From: Gammaproteobacteria bacterium
GTDB taxonomy: Bacteria; Pseudomonadota; Gammaproteobacteria; Eutrophobiales; Eutrophobiaceae
Direction: 5' to 3'
Assembly (NCBI GenBank): GCA_012270695.1
Contig: JAAXHV010000262.1
Coordinates: forward strand, 1-6,076
DNA length: 6,076 nucleotides
Shown here: positions 1-6,076 of the stretch, piece by piece
How positions within the stretch are numbered: the first letter of the stretch is position 1
How the letters are laid out: each line of letters starts with the position of its first letter
The notes under the pieces: model-generated
Databases searched by the model: none
What the model was told of the DNA's origin: nothing
What the model saw: the letters and a program-made list of their open reading frames with translations, nothing else
Translations under genes and position numbers: made by a program

Positions 1-26
1 CCATTACCAGTTCGCTTACAGCCCTG
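1..26. other. Short stretch downstream of puuD with no identifiable feature
   Basis: The 26 bases after the puuD stop show no hairpin followed by a T-run, so the transcript probably continues past the window. A minus-strand ATG at positions 4-2 could start another gene, but only one complete codon is visible and no Shine-Dalgarno sequence precedes it. Confidence 0.3.
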
Positions 27-1241
27 CTACTTCACGTTGGCGCCCGTTTTATACCAATGATCGACCAGTTGGCGTTCCTCAGTGGTCATTTGCGTCAGGT
101 TTGCCAGCGGCATGGTCCTGTTGCTAACAGTCCTGTCATGAATACGCTGTGCCCATTGTCTGATTTGATCCGGGGTGTCAAACATTACGCCATTGGGCGC
201 GACGGGTGCGGTAGGATGGTTCGGTTCGGCTGAGTGGCATACATTACAGCGCTTTACGATCACTTGTTCCAGTTGGGAGAATGAAACGGGTCCAGCGGGT
301 TGTGCAGGTTGGGTCGTAACAGCTTGACCCGGGATGGCCCTGGATTTCGGGGCGGCTGCGAACGCGGCCAGGACAATAATGATGAGCGCGATAATGAGCA
401 GTGCAGGCGCTGTTTTTCCCTGGTTTCTCAGGTTGAAGAAATGCCGCACCAGCACCCCGACGATGAAAATGGCGATGAGGAGCAACCAGCCGTATTCATG
501 CCCGTAGGTCATGGGATAGTGGGGACTCAGCATGACGAACAGCACCGGCAGGGTGATGTAATTGTTATGTACCGAGCGCTGCTTGGCCCTGATACCCGGC
601 AACGGGTCCGGTTCTTCGCCGCGTTGTTTGGCCTGTACCAGTTCACGCTGACCCGGGATTATTATCATGAGTACATTGGCGGCCATTATAGTGCCCAGCA
701 TGGCGCCGATCTGCATATACGCGCCGCGCCCGCTGAACAGCTGCGAAACGGCATAAGTCACCGCAACCAGGAATAAAAAACCTGCCAGTCCTATCCAGAA
801 GTCACTCAAGCCGGTCCTGCATAACAGGTCGTAAACCACCCAGGCCGCCACGATAAAACCGACACTGGCAGCAACGGCCATGCCACCTGTTATATCGGCA
901 ACGGTCTTATCGACCAGGTACACATCGGCATTGACGTAATACATGAGCACGAGCAAGGCAAACCCGGTCAACCAGGTGCTGTATGCCTCCCACTTGAACC
1001 AGTGCAGGGGTTCGGGTAACTGGCCGGGCGCGACCTTGTATTTTTGCGCGTGGTAAAAACCACCGCCGTGCACTGCCCAGAGATCACCGGCCACCGCCTC
1101 GTCTTCGGGGTCCCGTGGAGGGACGTTGAGATTCATATCCAGCCAGACGAAATAAAAAGAGGAACCGATCCAGGCGATACCCACTATCAGGTGCGCCCAG
1201 CGCAACAACAGGTTCAGCCATTCCAGGATGTATGCTTCCAT
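27..1241 (-). CDS. puuD: PuuD-type membrane urate oxidase with C-terminal cytochrome c domain
   Basis: Oxidises urate to 5-hydroxyisourate in the inner membrane; in the characterised family, electrons go to the fused cytochrome c rather than to O2 as H2O2. The protein has 404 residues. Residues 1-300 form the urate oxidase N-terminal domain (DUF989-like) with about eight hydrophobic segments, near 11-34, 88-105, 118-140, 147-169, 175-196, 228-239 (short), 251-268 and 279-298. Histidines H17, H58, H64, H80, H225, H241 and H267 are candidate functional residues. A Pro/Ala/Gln-rich linker (about 300-320) leads to a cytochrome c domain with heme motif CNVCH at 332-336 and a likely axial Met at M377 (TMPLANLT). 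The start is an ATG, and the N-terminus (MEAYILEWLNLLLRWAH) matches my memory of the family. It lies 3 bases after the xdhC stop with no Shine-Dalgarno sequence, so translation is probably coupled to xdhC. The stop is TAG. The heme domain is expected in the periplasm. Family assignment is firm; activity is inferred. Confidence 0.95.
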   Translation of the reverse strand: MEAYILEWLNLLLRWAHLIVGIAWIGSSFYFVWLDMNLNVPPRDPEDEAVAGDLWAVHGGGFYHAQKYKVAPGQLPEPLHWFKWEAYSTWLTGFALLVLMYYVNADVYLVDKTVADITGGMAVAASVGFIVAAWVVYDLLCRTGLSDFWIGLAGFLFLVAVTYAVSQLFSGRGAYMQIGAMLGTIMAANVLMIIIPGQRELVQAKQRGEEPDPLPGIRAKQRSVHNNYITLPVLFVMLSPHYPMTYGHEYGWLLLIAIFIVGVLVRHFFNLRNQGKTAPALLIIALIIIVLAAFAAAPKSRAIPGQAVTTQPAQPAGPVSFSQLEQVIVKRCNVCHSAEPNHPTAPVAPNGVMFDTPDQIRQWAQRIHDRTVSNRTMPLANLTQMTTEERQLVDHWYKTGANVK

Positions 1242-1244
1242 TAT

Positions 1245-2327
1245 TTATTTATCTGCGTCATCTGCGGATCTTATTTTAAGTAACTGGGCGGCAACGGATA
1301 AGGCGATGACCCCAGGCTCTTTTGATTCGATGCCGGGAATGCCGATGGGACAGGTCAGCCGCCCCAATTGCTCATCGCCTATCCCTTTTTCTCTCAATCT
1401 CTGCACAAAACGCCGGTGTTTGGTTGCCGAACCGATCAGGCCGAGAAAAGCTGAATCATTCCGTCGCAACAGGGCTTCGCACAGATCCTGGTCGAGTTGA
1501 TGGCTGTGGGTCATGACCAGGCAATATGCTTTCCCAGGCAGGTCTTCAACTTCTCTGACCGGGTCACCGGTAAGCCGGGGCTCTACGTTGTATGGCAAAT
1601 TCCCGGGAAACTGTTCGGCCCGACTGTCCACCCAGGTGATGCGGCAGGAAGTAGCGCTGGTCAGGGCACTCACCAGGGCACGACCGACATGCCCTGCGCC
1701 GAACAGTACAACCTGGAAATCACAGGGTGTAATCATTTCAAAAAACAGGACATCCGATATATCGGGCAGGGTTGATTGCGTCCCGACCAGTGGCTGCAGC
1801 AGGACTGTTTCCGCCGCGCGGCCGGAACTGAGGAGTTTTTTCGCTTTCTCCGCTGCGAGTTCATCAAGGCTTTTATCACCCAGGCTTCCCGTGACGTCTG
1901 TTTCAGTGAAGATCATCTTTTCAGTGAATGGCTTATTGTTCGCGCCTGAATTCCGACTCACCAACAGCGCACGTGTGTTGTTTTGCTCCTTCTCAGCGGC
2001 TGCGGCTACCCAGCCGGCCTGGCCGTCTGACAATACCTCAAAATGCAGGTATACGGCCCCGCCACAGCATTGTTGCAGCATGGAACCGAGAGGAAACAAC
2101 TCGATAAAACGTGCCGCGGCCGGTTCATCCAATTGCGACCGTGCATTGCGGATGGCTTCAAATTCAAGATTCCCGCCGCCGATTGTGCCCATTACCTCTC
2201 CGGCGGTCACAATCATTCGAGCGCCAGGTTCCCGTGGCGCGGAGCCGGCGATATGTGCAACCGTCACTAATACACAGGACTGCCCGCTGTCTACAACATC
2301 GTGTAACGTCGAAAAACAACGATTCAT
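1245..2327 (-). CDS. xdhC: Xanthine dehydrogenase accessory protein XdhC (molybdenum cofactor chaperone)
   Basis: XdhC binds the molybdenum cofactor, presents it for sulfuration by a NifS-like desulfurase and inserts it into XdhB; it is not part of the mature enzyme. The 360-residue protein has both expected domains. The N-terminal XdhC/CoxI domain carries GSAPREPGARM (28-38), GTIGGGNLE (47-55) and QQCCGG (85-90), where the cysteine pair is a likely functional site. The C-terminal Rossmann-like domain carries VVLFGAGHVGRAL (206-218), MTHSHQLDQDL (272-282), GLIGSATKHRRF (296-307) and CPIGIPGIESKEPGVIALSVAAQLL (326-350). I chose the ATG at 2327 (MNRCFSTLHD). An in-frame TTG at 2387 would add 20 residues, but these are translated from the repeat at 2345-2363 and look unlike XdhC. 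No Shine-Dalgarno sequence is visible before 2327. The last ten residues (KIRSADDADK) come mostly from the repeat at 1251-1269 and follow the point where the family fold appears to end. Confidence 0.94.
   Translation of the reverse strand: MNRCFSTLHDVVDSGQSCVLVTVAHIAGSAPREPGARMIVTAGEVMGTIGGGNLEFEAIRNARSQLDEPAAARFIELFPLGSMLQQCCGGAVYLHFEVLSDGQAGWVAAAAEKEQNNTRALLVSRNSGANNKPFTEKMIFTETDVTGSLGDKSLDELAAEKAKKLLSSGRAAETVLLQPLVGTQSTLPDISDVLFFEMITPCDFQVVLFGAGHVGRALVSALTSATSCRITWVDSRAEQFPGNLPYNVEPRLTGDPVREVEDLPGKAYCLVMTHSHQLDQDLCEALLRRNDSAFLGLIGSATKHRRFVQRLREKGIGDEQLGRLTCPIGIPGIESKEPGVIALSVAAQLLKIRSADDADK
1251..1269 (-). repeat. Short repeat, two 9-base units (CCGCAGATG + ACGCAGATA), at the xdhC/puuD junction
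   Basis: On the coding strand this reads ATCCGCAGATGACGCAGAT, followed by an A/T-rich run that contains the xdhC stop and leads into the puuD ATG. Two tandem 9-base units, CCGCAGATG and ACGCAGATA, differ at two positions. From memory, strings of the type CCGCAGATTACGCAGATT recur at gene boundaries in many bacterial genomes; I cannot verify this here. It encodes most of the XdhC C-terminal tail (SADDAD) and lies where a Shine-Dalgarno sequence for puuD would be expected. Confidence 0.6.
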
Positions 2328-2344
2328 ATAAGCTATTGATTTAA

Positions 2345-2363
2345 ACCACAGAGAGCACAGAGA
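2345..2363 (+). repeat. Short repeat, two 9-base units (CCACAGAGA + GCACAGAGA), left arm of an inverted pair
   Basis: Plus-strand sequence ACCACAGAGAGCACAGAGA, just upstream of the xdhC ATG at 2327. It matches the reverse complement of 2439-2457 at 18 of 19 positions. Read on the minus strand it would encode SLCSLW in the frame that runs into xdhC, which explains the spurious N-terminal extension from the TTG at 2387. Strings of the type ACCACAGAGRACACAGAG are, as I recall, dispersed intergenic repeats in many bacteria (unverified). Confidence 0.7.
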
Positions 2364-2420
2364 AAAAACAACATGAATAACGGCCAAAATGAATCGATAT
2401 ACATACGGGCTACCTGGACA

Positions 2421-4775
2421 TTACACACCATGCTGTAATCTCTGTGTTCTCTGTGGTAAAAAACATGAGTCTTGCTGTAACATATCTTCAATACTGTTCA
2501 ATACCTGTTCCGGGGTGGCCGGCGCATATAATACAGGTCGCGCCTGACCCCCACGCAACGCGGCTATGGCGTCTTTCAGCGCGTGAAAAACCGCTATGGC
2601 CAACATAAGCGGTGGTTCACCCACCGCCTTGGAGCGGTAGATCGTCTCTTCCCTGTTCCTGCCCCAATCGACTAATTCAACGTTGCATTCCCGGGGCCAA
2701 TCACTGCATGCCGGTATCTTGTAGGTGGACGGAGCATGGGTCATGAGCTTCCCTGCAGAGTCCCACCACAGCTCTTCACTGGTCAGCCAACCCGCGCCTT
2801 GCAGGAAACCGCCCTCCACCTGTCCCATGTCGATGGCCGGATTTAATGATTCCCCGGCGTCGTGCAGGATATCCACGCGCAGTATTTTATGCTCACCGGT
2901 CAGGGTATCCAGCAGCACCTCGGCCACCGCGGCGCCATAGGCAAAATAAAAAAACGGGCGACCGGTCAGCATTTCCTGGTCATAATTGATTTTGGGAGTA
3001 CGATAATAGCCGGTAGAGGACAGGGAAATACGCGCCAGGTAAGCCTGGTTGGTCAATTCGGCAAAATCGATCAACTCCCTGCCTGCCCGCACCCCTGCCG
3101 GAGTAAAGCGGACCTGCTCAACCGGCACTCCATAGTGTTGCGCGGCAAACTCGGCCAGGCGCCGTTTGATCACACCGGCAGCCGCCCTGGCTGCCATGCC
3201 ATTGAGATCGCTGCCGGACGAGGCGGCCGTTGCGGAAGTGTTCGGGACTTTACCGGTATCGGCTGCAGTGCATTTTATCCTGTCGATACCCACCTGAAAT
3301 TCCTCGGCCACCACCTGGGCAACCTTGGTATAAAGTCCCTGCCCCATTTCAGTGCCTCCGTGGTTCAACATGATGCTGCCGTCACGGTAAACGTGCAACA
3401 AGGCGCCGGCCTGATTGTAGAACGTCGCGGTAAACGAAATCCCGAACTTGACCGGCGTGAGCGCGATACCCCGTTTGAGTATCCTGCTGTCGGCGTTAAA
3501 TGCCTCGACCTGTCCGCGTCTCTCCCGGTAATCGGACTTTTTTTCCAGCTCATCCACCAGTTCGTGGATGATGTTATCTTCCACTGTCATACCGTATGGC
3601 GTCACGTTCCTGTCATTTGTTCCATAGAAGTTGATTTTACGCACGTCAAGGGGGTCTTTATCAAGATGGCGGGCAATTTCGTCAATGACGTTCTCGATTC
3701 CCATCATCCCCTGAGGTCCGCCGAAACCCCGGAAGGCCACGTTGGATGCCTTATGAGTCTTGCAACGGTGGGAAGTAATACGCACATGTTCCAGGAAATA
3801 GCAATTATCGCTATGGAACATGGCGCGCACGTTGATCGGACCGGATAAATCAGCCGACCTCCCGCAATCGGAGGCCAGTTCCAGGTCGGTCCCTTTGATC
3901 AATCCACGATTGTCAAAGCCAACCTTGTAATCGATGCGGAAACCATGACGTTTACCCGTGATGGTCATGTCATCATCACGATCGATGCGTAATTTCACCG
4001 GACATCCGGTTTTGTCCGCGGCCACTGCGGCAATCACGGCAAACAAGGCCGGCGTGGTTTCCTTGCCGCCAAAGCCACCTCCCATACGCCGGCATTCCAC
4101 CACCACATCCTTGGAGGATTTCTCCAGCGCATTGGCAACCAGATGCTGAACTTCTGTCGGATGCTGGGTTGAGGCATGGATCAACATGGCGCCGTCTTCC
4201 CGGGGGCGGGCCAGAGCAACCTGCCCTTCCAGGTAGAAATGGTCCTGTCCGCCGACCCGTAACCGGCCCTGCAACTGGTTGGCAGCCCCGCTGATCGCCT
4301 TATCGGGAGTACCGCGAACAATGGTCTGGGAGGGCAGCACAAAGGACTCCTGCGCCAGGGCAGTATCTATATCGAGGATGGCGGGCAGTTCTTCATACTC
4401 GACCTCGGCCAGGCGTGCGGCCTTGCGAGCGCTGATCACAGAGTTCGCTACCACCGCAAAAACGGATTGACCCACGTATTCAACGACCCCGTCGGCAAAA
4501 ACCGGATCATCCGCCAGTATGGGACCATGATTATTGGCGCCGGGGATATCATCCGCAGTGATGATGGCCACCACACCCGATACTGAGCGGGCTTTGGAAA
4601 AATCGATATGCCTGATCCGGGCATGGGCCTTGGCGCTGTAGCCGACTGCGGCATACAAGAGACCGCGAGGCTCAGGCTGATCATCCACATACTCTGCTTC
4701 CCCGCTCACATGCAGGTGAGCGCTTTCATGGGGCAGCGCTCTGCCTACGCTGACGATATCTTGTTTATCAGCCAT
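2421..4775 (-). CDS. xdhB: Xanthine dehydrogenase, molybdenum-binding subunit
   Basis: Large catalytic subunit of cytoplasmic xanthine dehydrogenase; it hydroxylates hypoxanthine and xanthine at the molybdenum centre. With the ATG at 4775 it has 784 residues, normal for the family. The N-terminus (VGRALPHESAHLHVSGEAEYVDD, 10-32) begins the aldehyde oxidase/xanthine dehydrogenase a/b hammerhead domain. Molybdenum-site residues are all present, placed by aligning motifs from memory with bovine xanthine oxidoreductase (XOR): Q204 (bovine Q767), E239 in GGGFGGKET (E802), R317 (R880), R349 and F351 in FRGFGGPQG (R912, F914), F448-T449 (F1009-T1010), GGTEMGQGL at 473-481, and the catalytic base E720 in VGEPPL (E1261). 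Retention of the E802 and R880 equivalents favours a purine rather than an aldehyde substrate. An in-frame ATG at 4826 would overlap xdhA by 16 bases and add 17 residues unlike the family. The tail after about residue 768 is partly repeat-derived (P774-R779). Confidence 0.97.
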   Translation of the reverse strand: MADKQDIVSVGRALPHESAHLHVSGEAEYVDDQPEPRGLLYAAVGYSAKAHARIRHIDFSKARSVSGVVAIITADDIPGANNHGPILADDPVFADGVVEYVGQSVFAVVANSVISARKAARLAEVEYEELPAILDIDTALAQESFVLPSQTIVRGTPDKAISGAANQLQGRLRVGGQDHFYLEGQVALARPREDGAMLIHASTQHPTEVQHLVANALEKSSKDVVVECRRMGGGFGGKETTPALFAVIAAVAADKTGCPVKLRIDRDDDMTITGKRHGFRIDYKVGFDNRGLIKGTDLELASDCGRSADLSGPINVRAMFHSDNCYFLEHVRITSHRCKTHKASNVAFRGFGGPQGMMGIENVIDEIARHLDKDPLDVRKINFYGTNDRNVTPYGMTVEDNIIHELVDELEKKSDYRERRGQVEAFNADSRILKRGIALTPVKFGISFTATFYNQAGALLHVYRDGSIMLNHGGTEMGQGLYTKVAQVVAEEFQVGIDRIKCTAADTGKVPNTSATAASSGSDLNGMAARAAAGVIKRRLAEFAAQHYGVPVEQVRFTPAGVRAGRELIDFAELTNQAYLARISLSSTGYYRTPKINYDQEMLTGRPFFYFAYGAAVAEVLLDTLTGEHKILRVDILHDAGESLNPAIDMGQVEGGFLQGAGWLTSEELWWDSAGKLMTHAPSTYKIPACSDWPRECNVELVDWGRNREETIYRSKAVGEPPLMLAIAVFHALKDAIAALRGGQARPVLYAPATPEQVLNSIEDMLQQDSCFLPQRTQRLQHGV
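2439..2457 (-). repeat. Short repeat, two 9-base units (CCACAGAGA + ACACAGAGA), right arm of an inverted pair
   Basis: The minus strand reads ACCACAGAGAACACAGAGA inside the 3' end of xdhB and encodes P774-Q-R-T-Q-R779 of the protein. It is the opposite-orientation partner of 2345-2363, with one mismatch in 19. The unit is 9 bases, three codons, so it adds residues without shifting the frame. Confidence 0.7.
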
Positions 4776-4795
4776 AAATACCCATGAATATCTTA

Positions 4796-4805
4796 CTCCG
4801 ACCTC
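4796..4805 (-). promoter_or_regulatory. Shine-Dalgarno-like sequence upstream of xdhB
   Basis: In the 35-base xdhA/xdhB gap the minus strand reads GAGGTCGGAG, the best ribosome-binding match at any junction in this window. It lies 20 bases before the preferred xdhB ATG at 4775, which is too far for ideal use. It lies 10 bases before an out-of-frame ATG at 4785 that opens a 5-codon frame (MGIYG, TGA at 4770-4768) overlapping the xdhB start. It may load ribosomes that reinitiate at xdhB. Confidence 0.4.
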
Positions 4806-4810
4806 AAATA

Positions 4811-6076
4811 TCAGCTCTGACCCCATATATTGGCGGGGTTTGCGCCTGTGGTTTCAAGGTGGAACCTTTTTAACAGGTTTCCGGCTACGCGCCGGCGGTA
4901 AGGTCCTGTTGCGCGCATATCGGTCAGTGGTTGATAATCCTCTGCAAGCGCTATTATCGCCGCTTCAACCGTTGCTTCATTCCAGGGCCGGCTGCGTAAT
5001 GCGTCTTCGCAATGCGTTGCCCGTCGCGGAATTGCCGCCATCCCTCCATAGCAGATGCGTGCATCGGCAACAACGTCCCCCTCAAGGCGCACGTAATAAG
5101 CGCCGCAGACCGCGGAAATGTCCTGGTCATAGCGTTTGGCGATCTTGTAGGAACGTAGATGATCCCCGCCGCCGTGCCGCAAAGGGACCTGCACGGCCTG
5201 GATAAACTCGGATTGCTGCAAGGCATTTACCATGTAGTCCAGGTAAAATTCATCCAGAGGAAATTCGCGCAGCTGATTACCGCGCCGCAGAACCAGTATG
5301 GCGCCCAGGCTGATCAGCGCCGGCATCGTATCGCCGATAGGTGAACCATTGGCTATATTACCGCACAAGGTAGCGGCGTTACGGATGGGAGGCGAGGCAA
5401 ACCGACGCATAATCTCATGCAGGTCAGGGTAGTGTTTTTCCAGTACCGTAAACGCATCGGTCAGGCTGACCGCAGCGCCGATTTCCAGACACTCTTCAGT
5501 CTCATGTATATAATCCAGTTCGCTGACCCGGCCGAGGTAGATAATGACGGGAAACTCACGGTATTCTTTGGTTACCCATAGGCCAACGTCGGTGCCGCCG
5601 GCCAGGATTGTGGCATCGGGGTAGCGTACCAGTAAATCCGCCAGTTCGGACAGGCTCGTCGGTGCAAAGTACCTGTCCCATACCGCGCCTGGAGATGGGT
5701 CACGCATCCGGATGCGGGACACGCCCGTTTCTGCCGCCCGGGAGTTGTTCCGGGCAGACAACTCCAAAGAAACGGCAGGGTGGATTTGTTCAAGCCTGCG
5801 TACCAGTTCCAACTCATCGAGGAGGTCCTGCCCGTAGCCGTACATCCTGCCCGCGGCGCTGATGATAGGCCGATAGCCGGTACACCGGCAAAGGTTGCCG
5901 GACAGCGCGTCATCGATCTCCGCGCGCGTCGGCTTGGCGTTATTCTTATACAGGGCAAACAAGGACATGACAAACCCCGGGGTACAGAAACCACACTGGG
6001 AACCGTGACAGTCCACCATGGCCTGCTGCACCGGATGTAATCCGTTACTGCTGAGTTTCTTCATACTCTCCACGGT
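4811..6076 (-). CDS. xdhA: Xanthine dehydrogenase, 2Fe-2S and FAD subunit (5' end outside window)
   Basis: Small subunit that carries electrons from molybdenum through two 2Fe-2S clusters to FAD and NAD+. The frame is still open at the window edge, reading T-V-E-S-M-K-K there, so the GTG at 6073 and ATG at 6064 are internal codons. The plant-type ferredoxin domain (first cluster, roughly 80 residues by family comparison) is missing. Counting V at 6073 as residue 1, the second cluster domain has CGFCTPG (27-33) and CRCTGYRP (62-69), supplying four cysteines. The FAD domain starts near 129 and shows ILAGGTDVGL (156-165) and RNAATLCGNIANGSPIGD (231-248). The C-terminal flavoprotein domain includes KRYDQDISAV (313-322) and CYGGMAAIPRRA (341-352). 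C237 stands where glycine is usual in the FAD loop. The TGA stop lies 35 bases before the chosen xdhB start. This two-subunit arrangement resembles Rhodobacter capsulatus XdhAB. Confidence 0.96.
   Translation of the reverse strand, partial: TVESMKKLSSNGLHPVQQAMVDCHGSQCGFCTPGFVMSLFALYKNNAKPTRAEIDDALSGNLCRCTGYRPIISAAGRMYGYGQDLLDELELVRRLEQIHPAVSLELSARNNSRAAETGVSRIRMRDPSPGAVWDRYFAPTSLSELADLLVRYPDATILAGGTDVGLWVTKEYREFPVIIYLGRVSELDYIHETEECLEIGAAVSLTDAFTVLEKHYPDLHEIMRRFASPPIRNAATLCGNIANGSPIGDTMPALISLGAILVLRRGNQLREFPLDEFYLDYMVNALQQSEFIQAVQVPLRHGGGDHLRSYKIAKRYDQDISAVCGAYYVRLEGDVVADARICYGGMAAIPRRATHCEDALRSRPWNEATVEAAIIALAEDYQPLTDMRATGPYRRRVAGNLLKRFHLETTGANPANIWGQS

Larger units (their letters stand above)
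2345..2457. repeat. Inverted repeat spanning the xdhB/xdhC junction (19-base arms, 75-base spacer)
   Basis: The arms at 2345-2363 and 2439-2457 are complementary at 18 of 19 positions, with a spacer at 2364-2438. In the operon transcript they could pair into a long-loop hairpin holding the xdhB stop codon (2421-2423) in its loop, with the xdhC start 17 bases beyond its 3' arm. It is not a normal Rho-independent terminator: the loop is very long and the T-run (TGTTTTTT) precedes the second arm rather than following it. The gap 2328-2420 holds nothing else I recognise. It may simply be two repeat copies inserted in opposite orientation. Confidence 0.65.

Noticed and set aside
1..4. Start of a further operon gene (minus-strand ATG at 4-2)
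   Set aside because: Only one complete codon is inside the window and no ribosome-binding site is visible, so it cannot be supported.
300..776. Plus-strand open frame of 158 codons
   Set aside because: Antisense to the membrane domain of puuD; the charged, His/Gln-rich translation is typical of the complement of hydrophobic codons.
1513..2331. Plus-strand open frame of 272 codons
   Set aside because: Antisense to xdhC with Ser/Arg/Pro-rich low-information translation; no family signature.
2328..2387. 20-residue N-terminal extension of XdhC from a TTG start, resembling a signal peptide (MAVIHVVFSLCSLWF)
   Set aside because: The hydrophobic look comes from translating the ACCACAGAG-type repeat. 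XdhC acts in the cytoplasm and the family begins near MNRCFSTLHD.
2345..2457. Inverted repeat as a Rho-independent terminator or a MITE
   Set aside because: A 75-base loop and no T-run after the second arm argue against a terminator. I found no target-site duplication to support a transposon.
2862..3848. Plus-strand open frame of 328 codons
   Set aside because: It lies wholly antisense to xdhB, whose conserved catalytic motifs fill the region. The translation has no recognisable domain and reads like a shadow.
6062..6073. Start of xdhA at GTG 6073 or ATG 6064
   Set aside because: The frame stays open through the window edge, and the family requires a further N-terminal ferredoxin domain before this point.

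Overview
The window holds one minus-strand gene cluster for oxidising purines to 5-hydroxyisourate. Read in the direction of transcription (high to low coordinates) it is xdhA (5' end beyond the window) - xdhB - xdhC - puuD. Junction gaps are short (35, 93 and 3 bases), so the four genes very probably form one operon, with its promoter beyond position 6076. No convincing gene lies on the plus strand; its long open frames are antisense shadows of xdhB and xdhC.

Organism: the split XdhA/XdhB xanthine dehydrogenase with its own XdhC, plus a membrane urate oxidase with a C-terminal cytochrome c, is a Gram-negative, proteobacterial pattern. A beta- or gammaproteobacterium is my guess, but nothing here fixes the taxon. 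There are no RNA genes, IS elements, phage genes or CRISPR arrays.

How the genes work together: XdhA (2Fe-2S and FAD) and XdhB (molybdenum cofactor) form the cytoplasmic xanthine dehydrogenase, which oxidises hypoxanthine to xanthine and xanthine to urate and passes electrons to NAD+. XdhC binds and protects the molybdenum cofactor during its sulfuration and delivers it to XdhB. PuuD then oxidises urate to 5-hydroxyisourate and should pass electrons to its own heme c and the respiratory chain rather than to O2 as H2O2. The later steps (5-hydroxyisourate hydrolase, OHCU decarboxylase, allantoinase) are not in the window.

Layout: 1-26, short stretch after puuD; 27-1241 puuD; 1245-2327 xdhC; 2328-2420 noncoding gap; 2421-4775 xdhB; 4776-4810 short gap with Shine-Dalgarno-like sequence; 4811-6076 xdhA (partial). 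Coding sequence fills nearly everything.

The enzymes look ordinary and intact. The unusual part is at the gene junctions: two families of short dispersed-type repeat, each built of two 9-base units of similar design, sit at the xdhB/xdhC and xdhC/puuD boundaries. They are read through as the C-terminal tails of XdhB and XdhC, one pair forms a near-perfect inverted repeat, and they lie close to two starts that lack a visible Shine-Dalgarno sequence. I do not see a new multi-gene system here.
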